A stretch of DNA of 64,000 bases from Benincasa hispida (Eukaryota; Streptophyta; Magnoliopsida; Cucurbitales; Cucurbitaceae). This document shows, piece after piece, positions 1 through 10,667 of the stretch. The first letter of the stretch is position 1; every line of letters begins with the position of its first letter. The stretch spans positions 5,512,927-5,576,926 of the forward strand of contig NC_052355.1 in NCBI RefSeq assembly GCF_009727055.1, written 5' to 3'. A program made the translations under genes and the position numbers. The notes beneath the pieces were generated by a model that made no database searches, was not told the origin of the DNA, and saw only the letters and a program-made list of their open reading frames with translations.

Positions 1-1314
1 CAGGGGCGAAATGATAAATTGGCCCAGCTATACTTACAAGCATCTGTGAAGGGTCATTGTACTCATGATTGGGTATGTCTGATGGACACATTAATATATC
101 TGTGGTAAGAAGAGTTCGACTGTTGGTCTTTAGTGGAATGCTTGGCAGTTAACGGATGGTGAATCTCATGGCTAAAGAGTTTAGTCAGCTATTTACGGAC
201 CGTTGGAGCTTCGAGCCACTAGTCCATTAGGTCCCCTAGGTAGCTTGGATAAAGTCGAGAATCAGTGTTTGGGTTAATTTGAAATGTTCAAATTGACAAG
301 AGGGAGTTCAAGTATATATGATATAATTGGACTGGTTAATTATATATGATATAATTGACTAAATGTATGAGATACATTATTTTGGAGGAATTTAGATATA
401 AATATGATTTATATCATGTAGATGAGAAATTACTATAGTAGATATGTGATATCAAACTATATGGTAAGAATATAATATGATTATATTCATTAATTATTAA
501 AATGGTTAATTATATGATAATTGGCCTTAAATTTCTCTCGGTCGTGTGTTAGTGGGAGCAGCCACATTCGGTTATGGTAATCAATGAATAAAATGAAAAT
601 TTGTTTCTTTTTGCAAAGGTTCGAAAAAATTGGCATCGGTGTGAAAACGTAAACAATCGCATAGTCGAGAGCCTATACGATAGTCACTCAGTGCCTAAAC
701 GATCGCACACCACACGCCTAAACGATCGTACGCAAGTCCCTAAACGATCATTTAGCTTTCCTAAACGATCGCATAGTGTGCCAAGTTTTCTAAACGATCG
801 TCTACCATTTACTAAATGATCACCTAGTAAAACCTACACGATCGTGTAGCTTCTTCTAAATGATAAGCACTTAGCTATACGATAGCTCCTTTTCTCTCCC
901 ACTTGCTTATCGTCTACACGATTTGTTCTCTCTCCAACCTCTACCAAATTCACCAAAGACCACACTTTGGATTCTCACTCTGAGAATACCAAGGACTCCA
1001 TTTTGTGGTGCCATCCCCGCTGCTTTTCACTTGTTAGTGATTGTTCGTGTAGACGATCGTGCTACTGCAACCGACTTATTTACTGAGTGATAGAGTTCAT
1101 GTAAAGGTCTTCTGCTGCGTCAGAGTTCAAAGCTTGAAGAGGATCTTTAACTGGTATGAGAAATTTGTCTTTTGTTTTTTACTGTTTGAAGCATGCCTTT
1201 AATTAGTGTGTTGTGCATAACTATATGTTAGAATGTATGTGTGGTATTTCGGTCACAATGAAATCGAAAAGATCTGAACGCGTTCATGGATGCTCTTCAT
1301 TAAGAGTTCCTTCA
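1..1314 (+). repeat. copia-A 5' LTR, cut by the window edge
   Basis: The sequence matches the 3' two thirds of the copia-H LTR (25654-27790). The shared blocks are the 'aatatatctgtggtaag' block, the 'ggagcttcgagc' block, the AT-rich section near 300-500, the CGATCG-rich cluster at 650-900 and the 'gagaataccaagg' block near 985. It ends in TTCA just before a primer-binding site, as in copia-H and copia-M. Its start lies outside the window. The small open frame at 601-819 is built from the repeated CGATCG motif and is not a gene. Confidence 0.85.
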
Positions 1315-1316
1315 AT

Positions 1317-1328
1317 TGGTATTAGAGT
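1317..1328 (+). other. copia-A primer-binding site, mutated
   Basis: It reads TGGTATTAGAGT. The plant initiator tRNA-Met PBS is TGGTATCAGAGC, so there are two C-to-T changes. It lies two bases after the LTR end. Confidence 0.8.
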
Positions 1329-1777
1329 CAGGTTATGATATTCCAATTTTATTGTTGCAACGAATTATATATACATTCTTGGTGGGTGCATATCTGCTCT
1401 GTTTAATCGTTAAATTGTTGTGGATGTGCGGATTAATGGATGTTTTCGTGGATGTTCACCTCGGTTTGATTTAATTCATTTACATTTTTGGTTTTTTGTA
1501 AAGGCCCCTATGTTTTTGGGCATTAATAATCGTTATCGAGTTTGTAATTTAAAGTCTGTTTGAGTCTTGAGTCGTTCATGAAGAAGATCAGAGCAAGGGT
1601 TGCAGTTCTTCACGGAAGGAGACGATTAAGGGTTGATTGCGTCGTGTAGACGATGGGGTAAGCGATCGCTGAATATCGGGTCGTGTAGATGATGGGGTGA
1701 GCGATCGTTAAGTATCAGGTCGTGTACACGATGGGATACTCACGTATCGTTTAACACACGCGCACGCTAGACGATCG

Positions 1778-1989
1778 TTTAGCTCAACAAGCTTCATCGC
1801 TTAGTAACTGACTAAACAATCGCTTAGTAACGCAAGGTAAATCGTTTACCTGTCGCCGCGTTAAGTGATCGCCTAGATGATCATTTAGCTCAACAAGCTT
1901 CATCGCTTAGTAACTGACTAAACAATCGCTTAGTAACGCAAGGTAAATCGTTTACCTGTCGCCGAGTTAAGTGATCGCCTAGATGATCA
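1778..1989 (+). repeat. 106-bp tandem duplication in copia-A leader
   Basis: Two head-to-tail copies lie at 1778-1883 and 1884-1989, each starting tttagctcaacaagcttc and ending gatgatca. I see one difference (gccgcgtt against gccgagtt). The unit contains several CGATCG-type motifs. Confidence 0.9.
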
Positions 1990-3173
1990 GGCTTCGCAGC
2001 CTCGTTGTTGTCTATGCGATCATTTATTTTTTGCGTCTATCGTCTAGTGCGCGCTGGGCGATCGTCTACCTTCGATGTTTACTACACAATGGAGTCCTCT
2101 GGCAGTTCAAGACCCGATTTGCTTGTGAACCAGTTCACTTGATGAAAAATGTAATAGATAGGGTTATTTCATCCTGGTTTTTTGTAAATGCTCATCCCGG
2201 TCCATTAATCCTTAATTTATTACATGTGATGTATGGTTTTTATATGTCATATGGTATGAACATATAGTAAATCCCACCTTAGGTTATGCATTGGTCATGC
2301 ATCATCTTTTTATTGTAATTGTTATAATTTAGAGAAGCATGATTTAATTACGTAAGTGCATGCATAAAAAGCATTGACATGTATCATCTTTATATTATAT
2401 TATTATAGTATAAGGGTGAATGATGGCATGTTTGCTTGGTTATTATGCGTTACATAAAGTTATGTATAGTAATGACCGAACATTGCATGAAGCATGACAC
2501 ATAGGTTTCTTTATAAGCGTTATAAACACCTCGTTGCGCGCAATGGTTTTTTAGTTGTTTCTTTCTAAAAGTTAAAAGAATGATTAGAACTAAAAGAATT
2601 AAGAAAGACATGCATGCTCACTTAGGTTTAATTCATGGTTTTAAAATGTTTAAAACTTGGATCACATAGACCTAAGATCATGGTTCTAATATGATTAGCA
2701 ACCCTAAGACTTTAATCTTTTAATCAGTTTAATAGGATTAAATTGGCTAATAAAAGGTTATAGTGTAGCAAATCTATCTATAAGGGACTTTTTGTCTAAG
2801 GCGGGTTCTGTCTAGGCTGGGGTATTTAAGTTGACGGAAACGTAACACCCCTACCAGGGAACTTACCTGGAAAGATGAATTAGATAGATTTGATGCATGC
2901 ATGCAAGTTAAGGATAGTCCATTAAAGTGTTTAAATGGGACTACTTGAACTTGTTCTTATTTCATAAACAAACGTTGTTTATGAATTGGAATTAAAAGAC
3001 GACTTAGACTAAAATTAGTAGCCGGATTGTCTAGGTTAATGAACCCCTAGGTAGAACATTCAGTGGGAGGTACTTGAGGCATAAGATGCTTCACTTAAAC
3101 CTTTCCCATTTCTCCTAAATAGTCCATACCATGAGATCTACCCTCGAGGCACCTTTGGTGTGTCTCCCTAACA

Positions 3174-3282
3174 GATGGTGTTTGGGTAGGTCAATATTAA
3201 GGTGGATGGAGCTGTCTCTTATACACATCTAGATGTGTATAAGAGGATGGTGTTTGGGTAGGTCAATATTAAGGTGGATGGA
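3174..3282. other. Tn5 mosaic-end junction flanked by a 37-bp direct repeat (probable library artefact)
   Basis: Bases 3212-3230 read CTGTCTCTTATACACATCT, the 19-bp Tn5 mosaic end. They are followed at 3231-3245 by the first 15 bases of its reverse complement. This head-to-head pair is the junction adapter of Nextera mate-pair libraries, lacking its last few bases. The 37 bases before it (3174-3210) are repeated exactly after it (3246-3282). The likely cause is an untrimmed read joined into the assembly. Confidence 0.93.
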
Positions 3283-3685
3283 GAGAGTGTTCATAGTAAG
3301 TGGGAGCGGGAAGTGCGATAGCATATCCCTTGGTCTCCCTCGTTAGGTTGAATAAAGTTACTGTGCATCGCCTCGAGGCACCCTGGGAGTGTCCCCCTAA
3401 AGGATGACAGTTTTGTGCATTTCTTCATTTGATCTCCTGTAAGAGGATAAGGTAACTTAGTCTCTTGTCCTAATATGCTTCTTCCCTATGGTGGGCTCAT
3501 TAGGGCGGGACTCTGGCACTGAAAGCGAGGGGTCACACTTACACGAAATTGTTAAAGGTTAACAATTCTGGACCGAAAAATGGTGGCTGTAAAGTTCAGT
3601 TCCAAGAGTTGGTTCTGCCTAATGGTTGAGAATATACATTTGTCCTGCCTCACTGGGGCATCCAAATGGATCAACTACTAAATTT

Positions 3686-5053
3686 GGAAAACAATTTTCC
3701 TTTTATCTCACGGTTACCATAAAACTTCTAATAACCTCCCACTCAATTGGTTATTAGAGAAAAAGAATTAATTATCATATAATTAAAAAAATTATAAATA
3801 AATATGATAACCAACTCATCATATTATATTTATAACCTATAGTTTTAATATTTCATCATATGAAACATATAAACCATAGTCTTTTTTCTATTTTATGGTA
3901 CTTAATATAAATCATATTTATATTAATTCCTCCAATTAACATATCTCATACAACACACCAATTATATCATATATAATTGAATTTCCTCTTGTTAATTTGA
4001 ACATTTCAAATCGACCCCAAAATTTGATTCTCAACTTGAACTCATTGAGCTACCAAGGGGACCTTATGGACCTGTAGCTTGAAGCTCCAACGGTATGTGA
4101 ATAACTAACTAAACTCTTTAGTCACGAGATCCACCATCTGTTAACTACCGGGCACTCTACTAAAGACCAACAGCTACACTCTTTGCATTACAAATATATT
4201 TCTGTATCCATATAACCAATCAACAGTGCGATAACCCTTCACAAATCGCTTGTAAATACAGCTAGGCCAATTTACCATTTTCCCCTGTAGTTACACCTAA
4301 CTTCTTAAGTACCACTGATTCCTTTAATGAATAATAAATCATAGTCCTATCCTCTCTTCTAAAGAGAAGGTTTGGTCACTATGTTCAAGACCTAGAATCA
4401 GCTCTTAAGGGAGCAATTTATCTACTTACCCCCACTTTGGGGAAAGAGTGAATTCCGTGTTGTGTAACTGAGTTCCCAGCTCCCCAATTAGACGAATCCC
4501 AAAAAAGGTAGGCTTGTTTAGTTGGCAATTTGGCCACTCTCACTCATACTAATCAAAGAACCACCCTCATAGGCAGGAGTTCCCAAAACACTCAGGATTA
4601 AGGTCATGTCACCTATGGTCATTTTAGTGAAATCTAAGTCTCAATTATCAGTAGCGTTATATAAAGAGACTAATCATCTCGTGGTCCGGTCTTATATAAA
4701 TTCTTTGTATAGGATACCTCCGCTCGCATGTTTCCACATGAATGTTAGGATCAGATCATTTGTAGCACTTAACAATACTTGTAAATATCTACAAAGAGGG
4801 CCGTATTCGTAGTGTCACCAGGATAAGGTATCCCTCCTTATCCTTATACTACAAACCATTTAGATTATTACTTAAGGCATGATCAACTTGTATGTCTCAC
4901 ATACATGCTTAAGTTACATGAAATAATCAAGGATCTTAATTTATTGGATATGAGTGAATGCAAATAAAATAACATTTATTTTATTAATAATAATGTGTGC
5001 AAACTGTTTACAAACTACGAGACTTCGGGAGAATTAGGACACCAATCCCAACA
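3686..5053 (-). repeat. copia-B 3' LTR, inner end missing
   Basis: Read on the minus strand it starts TGTTGGGATTGGTGTCC at 5053, the same start as the LTRs of copia-H and copia-M. It runs about 1.37 kb to the 'aaggaaaattgttttc' block, where it meets the copia-A leader. The remaining CGATCG-rich third of the LTR is missing. Short open frames inside it are chance. Confidence 0.85.
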
Positions 5054-5067
5054 ATCTCCCACTTGTC
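5054..5067 (-). other. copia-B polypurine tract
   Basis: On the minus strand it reads GACAAGTGGGAGAT directly before the TG of the LTR. This is the usual plus-strand priming site position in copia elements. Confidence 0.88.
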
Positions 5068-5165
5068 TTAATGCCTCAGGAGACTAATGTACAATACATG
5101 AAAAATAATACAATATACAATAAACTAGAGTATACTCTATACCCCAGTATCATCTCCCATTTTCC

Positions 5166-5660
5166 CTAGACAAGGTGCCACATGTCCCATAGACCTAGAC
5201 TATCCAGATGACCCTCAAACACTTTAGACGTGAGAGCCTTTGTAAATGGATCAGCAACGTTGTGCTCCGACGCGTTCGTGACTATCACATCACCGCAATG
5301 CACAATCTCCCTGATCAAATGATACTTCCATTCAATATGCTTGCCTCTACGATGATTCTGAGGTTCCTTATAATTTGCCACAGCCCCGCTGTTATCACAA
5401 TAAAGAGTGATCAACAAAGACATATTTGGAATAACTTACAAATCTGTACAGATTAAGGAACTTCCTAAGCAAAATGGCCTCTTTAGCAGCTTCACAAGCG
5501 ACTATGTATTTGACTTCCATGGTGGAGTCCGCAATGTATCCTTGCTTGATGCTTCGTCAAACTACAACCCCTCCATTCAGAATGAACACTGACCCTGATG
5601 TCGATTTTTTAGAATCTCTATCAGTCTGAAAGTCAGAACCCTTACCATTGAAGAAACCAA
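5166..5660 (-). pseudogene. copia-B RNase H, C-terminal end of pol
   Basis: The last 85 codons (5423-5166) are open and carry the copia RNase H end: ITLYCDNSGAV, KHIEWKYHLIREIV, and ADPFTKAL before the stop. Upstream, the sequence to about 5660 continues the domain in other frames (a serine/threonine-rich SKKST motif region and STMEVKY), so at least one frameshift is present. In an intact element this domain removes RNA from RNA:DNA hybrids during reverse transcription. Everything upstream of RNase H is gone, replaced by another LTR fragment. The stop lies about 100 bp from the PPT, as expected for a pol end. Confidence 0.85.
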
Positions 5661-5690
5661 TCTTCATGTGAATTCCCTTGAGCACCAATT

Positions 5691-6145
5691 GGGCACAACC
5701 ACAAAAGCAATCTCGGTGTTCTCTGGATGAGAATCCAGGAGGAGTGGTGCTCTGGCTATTTTGGTGAGGGAATAGAAAAGGAGGAAGAAGATTGAGATTT
5801 TTTCACAGAACTATTATATGTTGAGAGAAACCTTGTATCCAGTTTTTACAAAAATTGCACAGAATAAGGGATCACTTCCTACTCTCACGTATGAGAGAGC
5901 AAAAGGTGAGGAGAGAGTTACAACTTCCTTCCATAATTAGGTTTTCTAAAATTAAATAAATTAATTTAGTAAAATGTTTAATATAGATATATATAATAAC
6001 GAACTTATCATATAATATATATGTATTAAACTATATGTTATATGAAATATAACATATACCCTATAGTTTCTATATTTTATCAAATACAACATAACCTATA
6101 GTTTCATTTCTCTCACCAATGACATTTAATGTAAATCAAATTTTG
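5691..6145 (-). repeat. minus-strand copia LTR fragment
   Basis: It resembles the inner end of the copia-E 3' LTR near 13400-13700 (gaatccaggaggagtgg and ccattgaaga-like blocks), followed by AT-rich sequence with repeated 'ctatag' text. Neither LTR end can be seen, and the boundaries are approximate. Confidence 0.45.
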
Positions 6146-7591
6146 GGTCTTGAAGTAGGAGTTGGGAACTCAGTTACACAAGACGGAATTCACTCCTTCA
6201 CCGAAGTAGGGGTAAGTAGATAGATTGCTCCCTTAAGTGTTGATTTTGGGTCTTGAACATAGTGGCCACATCCACTCTTTGGAAGAGATGACCCAGTCAT
6301 AGTAGGACTATAACTTATTGTTCATTAGAGGAATTAGTGGTACTTAAGAAGTTAGATGTAACTATAGGGGCAAAATGGTAAATTGGCCCAGCTGTACTTA
6401 CGAGCGATCTGTGAAGGGTTATCGCACTGTTGATTAGTTGATATGGACATAGAAATATATCTGTAGTGAGAAGAGTGCAGTTGTCGGTCTTTAGTGGAGT
6501 GCCCAACAGTTAACGAATGGTGGATCCCGTGACTAAAGAGTTTAGTCAGTTATTCACATACTGTTGGAGCTTCAAGGTATAGGTCCATAAGATCTCCTTG
6601 GTAGCTCAATGGATTCAAGTTGAGAATTAGTTCTTGGGGTTAGTTTGAAGTGTTCAAATTAACCAGAGGAAATTCAATTGTATATGATATAATTAGTGTG
6701 ATGTATGAGATACATCAAGTGGAGGATTAATGGAAATATGATTTACATTAAGTACCATAAAATAGAAAAAGGACTATGGTTTGTATGTTTCATGAGATGA
6801 AATATTAAAACTATAGGTTTTAAATATAATATGGTAAGTTAGTTATCATATTTATTGATAATATATTAATTAATTTCTTTTTATCTAATAACCGATTGAG
6901 TGGGAGGTTATTGGTGGTTTTATGGAAACCGTGAAATAAAAAGAAAAATTGTTTTCCTAAAATAAGAAGGTTACTTCATTCGGAAAGTTACTCACGGAAA
7001 AACTATCAAGTGAAAGTGTTTCACTAAGCGATAGCTATGCAGAGACTAAACGATCGTGGAGCTTTGGCTATACGATAGTCATTCAGCTGATCGTAGCTAA
7101 ACGATCGAGTACATCGTCTATACGATAAACAATATCTTATCTCCCACTTGGTCAATCGTCTACTCGATCATAGTCCTCTAGTCTCTTCCTCAAGACAAGA
7201 TCATACAAAGCCCACAACTCCTAGATTCTCACACCGAGAATACCAAGGTAACCATTGTGGTGGTGTCCTTACTCAGTTCGCGGATTGAGTTATATTTGAT
7301 TGGTTTCGTGGAGGCTATGTTTGTTGTATTCGTGCGGTGTACTGGTCGTTGCATTCGAGGGTTTCTATTGTTGGATGCTTGGAGACTGATCGAAGGATTC
7401 TTGAAGAATGTTTCTTCAAAGGTATGCATACTTTATCCCTTGACACTTTTGTTAGCATGCTATAATTTCGTATTGTGCATGACTTGTTAGTTTCCGTTTT
7501 TGAGACTGTAATTGTTAGTGTTCAATTCAAATGGAATTTGGAATGATCTTTTCTGCTGCTCATAGAAATCCTCATGTTCTGATTTCCTTCA
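6146..7591 (+). repeat. plus-strand copia LTR fragment, 5' end missing
   Basis: It begins inside the LTR ('gggaactcagttacacaagac') and follows the copia-H LTR order through the 'aaatatatctgtagtgagaag' block, the 'gtgggaggttattgg' block, a CGATCG cluster at 7020-7170 and the 'gagaataccaagg' block. It ends gatttccttca at 7591. The expected PBS is absent, because the sequence switches at once to a minus-strand LTR. Confidence 0.8.
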
Positions 7592-8154
7592 CCCAGCTTC
7601 TCAATCAAAGAATCCCAAAATGGTAGGCTTATTGAGTCGAAAATCTAGCTACTCTCACCCATACAAATCAAAGGACTGCCTTCATAGGCAGGAGTTCATA
7701 AATCACTCAGGATTCAGGTCATGTTATCTATGGTCATCCTGGTGAAATATAAGTCTCTATTATGAACGACTTTCTATAAAGAGAATAAATATTTTGTGGC
7801 CCGGTCTTAATATCCCCACTCACATGTCTCCACATGAATGATCAAGATCAGATCATTTGTAGCACTTTACAACAATTGTAACATCTATAAAGCAGGCCAT
7901 ACTCGTAGTGTCACCAGGATAAGGTATTCAGCCTTATCCATCTACTGTAGACCATTTAGGTTATCATTTAAACATGATCTACCCGTATGTCTCTACATAC
8001 ATGATTAAGCTACAAGATAACCTTAGATATTAGTTTATTGGTTTGTGGTTAATGCAATTAATTTTGATATAAAACATCACATATTTTATTACATAAATAA
8101 AATGTTTGTACAACACTATAGAACCCTACGAGATTTAGTGCATCAACCCCAACA
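7592..8154 (-). repeat. minus-strand copia LTR fragment, 5' end of the LTR
   Basis: On the minus strand it starts TGTTGGGGTTGATGCAC at 8154, close to the copia-G LTR start (45011). It runs about 560 bp to the 'tgggattctttgattg' text near 7600. No polypurine tract lies next to it at 8155, so this is a displaced fragment, not an LTR in its original setting. Confidence 0.75.
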
Positions 8155-8769
8155 GTAACACCGTTGACTAGTTAGGTTTCTATTTCAATAGGATAAACTA
8201 GGCAACTTAGTCATAATCCCAAGTGTATTATGAACTCCTGCTCATCTATTGTCCTTTGATTTGTATGGGTGAGAGTGGTCAGTTCGCCGACTCAATTAGC
8301 CTCCCATTTTGGGGACAAGACCGAGTTGGAAACTGGGAACATAATAATACAAGATAGATTTCACTCCTTCATGATTTTAGGGTAAAACAGATGAGTGTTT
8401 CCTTAAGTGGTGTCTCTAGAACTTGAACAAGGGGCCTTACCTTCTCAATTGCCTGAGAGGGTTTTCTATTTAATGGTTGGACCATAAGCCGGTTATTCAT
8501 TAGAGGAGCATTGGTACTTAAGAATCCAGAGGTAACCTAGGAGTAGAACAGTAATTTGATATAGCTGGTGTTACGAACACTCATGAAGGATTAACTTATT
8601 GTCATTGGTCTATATCCGTGGACACAAAAATATATCTGTAGTGAGAAGAGTACAGTTGTGGGTTTTTAGTGGAGTGTACCCACATTTAATAAATATTAAT
8701 TAATTTGGTTAATGACTTGCAAATTAATCTCATATCGTTGGAGCTTCTAATCTATAGATCCATGTTCGG
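8155..8769 (+). repeat. plus-strand copia LTR fragment
   Basis: The landmarks of the middle of the LTR are here in order: 'gatttgtatgggtgagagtgg', 'tttcactccttc', 'cattagaggagcattggtacttaag', 'aaaatatatctgtagtgagaag' and 'cgttggagcttc'. It is more diverged than the copia-H copy and closer to the copia-E LTR. It ends where a Ty3 LTR-like segment begins at about 8770. Confidence 0.72.
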
Positions 8770-9690
8770 TGCTAAGTACGTGTTGTTAGTTCTACCTAAC
8801 CCGAAAAGAACAATATTTGTAAAGCTAGAACAACAACCTAAACTAACTCATAGTTAAAGTGGAAGTAAGAGGTCGATCCACAGGGAAATGTTATTTAATC
8901 TTTTCCTTAACCAAGTTTAACTATGAAAGCTATAAAACGAGGATTTTTTATTAAGACAAGAAACATGCTAAAAATCAAAACACAAAGGATAGTTGTAACC
9001 AAATTTAGAACAATCTTGCTTCTAATCCAAGTTAGACGTTCAATGAAATTATTATCATTGAATTCTACAAATTTAATTCAAGATCGAATTAAGCTCGCAA
9101 CTACTTACTTAACTAGATTAAACTAGTCTCTACAAAGGTGGACAACTAGCAATAACCTAATCAAGAAAGTGTCCTAATCATTAATTAAGGTAGGATGGCC
9201 CTAACCCTAACCCAAACACACCTGCTGACCGCATTCATGGGCAAAGTGTGCCAAAGTTTGTGTATTATAGGAAAACAGGGATCATCACATGCGCCAATCC
9301 TTCAAAAGAAATACTCAAACAACACATGCCTCGGGATTTCTAAAATCGTACAACAGATATTCTGACGTACATCCTGATCGTTGATCATGATGCAATGCTG
9401 ACATTCTCACCCACCTCAACAAATGATAGCAACTAATTAGAGCGCGAGTTTTAAGGCAGACAAGCAAATATCTCTATAAATATAGCATCAACACTTCAAA
9501 GTAAGGGGGCGAACTAGATCAGAAAAAGCCTAACTTTGTAAGGAACCATCTATTCCAAAACTCTCAATCCTTTTATAGAAGGCCACCGGAGAATCAACCT
9601 GAGAAGGAAGTCCACCACTCCACTCCACTTGTCACATCAAGCCGGCAAAATTTCACCATCAATCTTTTGTGTCAAGAGATTGACACTGAT
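8770..9690 (-). repeat. Ty3-type LTR fragment, probably minus strand
   Basis: The text 'gaggtcgatccacaggga' near 8870 is placed like 'gggtcgaactcaggga' in the minus-strand Ty3-I LTR (about 29110). A minus-strand TATA-like TATAAAAGG lies at 9569-9577. A plus-strand TATAAATA at 9475-9482 complicates the reading. No coding frame is recognisable. Boundaries are approximate, and this may be part of a separate solo LTR. Confidence 0.4.
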
Positions 9691-10544
9691 CGTGCAACCA
9701 TTCCATTTTATATGTATTATCGTGTTGTAGAACATCAGTAGCTAAGACTTTAGCTAATTTGTTTCTGAACTATTTACTATTTTAATATTATCGCCATGTT
9801 CATCTCTATTCTTATCCATGTTTTTCCATCTTTCATTTCTTCACCATGAGTCACTAAACCCTTAGGGTAAGGGGGAAGGTTAATCTCATGATTCAACCAT
9901 ATATTAAGACGTTATCATGTTTGCTTAACATACGTTAGAAGGTATACTCACTTGTGAAAGCAAGGATCAGTATGATGATCAACATCTTGAAAGAGAAAGA
10001 TTATAGAACCTTTTAAGCAACGTAAGAAGTACTTCTAGAGATTGAAATAACCTTGCGTTCCACAACACTTCCTTTTTCACATCATAGAAATATGACTAGT
10101 GAGGTAACCACCGAGAGGTGTGTTCCAATTGGAAGTAGGAACCATGATAGTATCTCCAGTGTGGTTTATTGATTTATAAACAACCTTCCCCTAAGCTCGT
10201 CCATCTTCATAGAATCTATGCATTAGTTTGCCGCATCACTCATCCATTTACCTCCTGCATTTATCAAGCTTTTTGAGACTTAACGTTTTATTAACACATT
10301 TTAATTATCGCATCACCAAATTAACGCATCTTTTGACATCTCGCATGATTTACTATCTTTCAACACTATCGCATCAAATCCCCGTGTTTGACCTTAGGTT
10401 ATCCTAAGATACTCACTGTTAGGTTATACTTGGCTTACTAATAAGAAAACTTGTGATAAGCACATGACCCTTGAGATTGATTGCACACAATCGTTATTGC
10501 ATAGTCTTGTTAACTTTAAGATTAAGGCATCTATTTATAGAACA
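9691..10544 (+). repeat. Ty3-D 5' LTR, 3' part
   Basis: It ends AACA at 10544 with the PBS ten bases on. The text near 10380-10470 ('cccgtgtttgacctta', 'ggttatacttggc', 'gaaaacttgtgataagcacatg') follows the end of solo LTR K (37885-37975), so the two are relatives in the same orientation. The left boundary is uncertain. Confidence 0.65.
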
Positions 10545-10553
10545 ATAAGTTTT

Positions 10554-10571
10554 TGGCACCATTGCCGGGGA
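10554..10571 (+). other. Ty3-D primer-binding site (tRNA-Asp type)
   Basis: It reads TGGCACCATTGCCGGGGA. The complement of the plant tRNA-Asp 3' end is TGGCGCCGTTGCCGGGGA, so there are two G-to-A changes. This is the PBS used by Athila-like Ty3 elements. Confidence 0.85.
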
Positions 10572-10667
10572 TTTGAAAAAGTGATTAAGTGTTTATTTTT
10601 TTTTGTAAAATTGTGCAGGACTCTCTCTGGAGTACGACAAGCTTGGGCGAGAAGCTGTTGATAGTAT

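Larger units (their letters stand above)
1329..3685 (+). mobile_element. copia-A untranslated leader
   Basis: This is non-coding leader between the PBS and the (absent) gag. Its blocks appear in the same order in copia-M (53484-56130) and copia-H: a CGATCG-rich cluster (1630-1990), 'cccaccttaggtt' near 2272, 'ttttgtctaaggcgggtt' near 2788, and 'gagattctaccctcgaggcacc'-like text near 3130. The leader stops without reaching gag. It abuts a minus-strand LTR at about 3686, so the rest of the element is lost or displaced. The open frame at 1983-2267 lies in repeats and has no recognisable product. Confidence 0.75.

Noticed and set aside
1983..2267. 94-codon open frame in copia-A leader
   Set aside because: It starts inside the tandem CGATCG repeat region, has no recognisable domain, and no matching frame is seen in copia-H or copia-M.
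3212..3245. Real Tn5-family transposon end
   Set aside because: Two mosaic ends head to head with no transposon body, and a 37-bp flanking repeat instead of the 9-bp target duplication Tn5 makes.
9200..9217. Telomere-like CCCTAACCCTAACCC
   Set aside because: Only about two and a half units inside an LTR-like segment. Too short for a telomere or a meaningful interstitial array.
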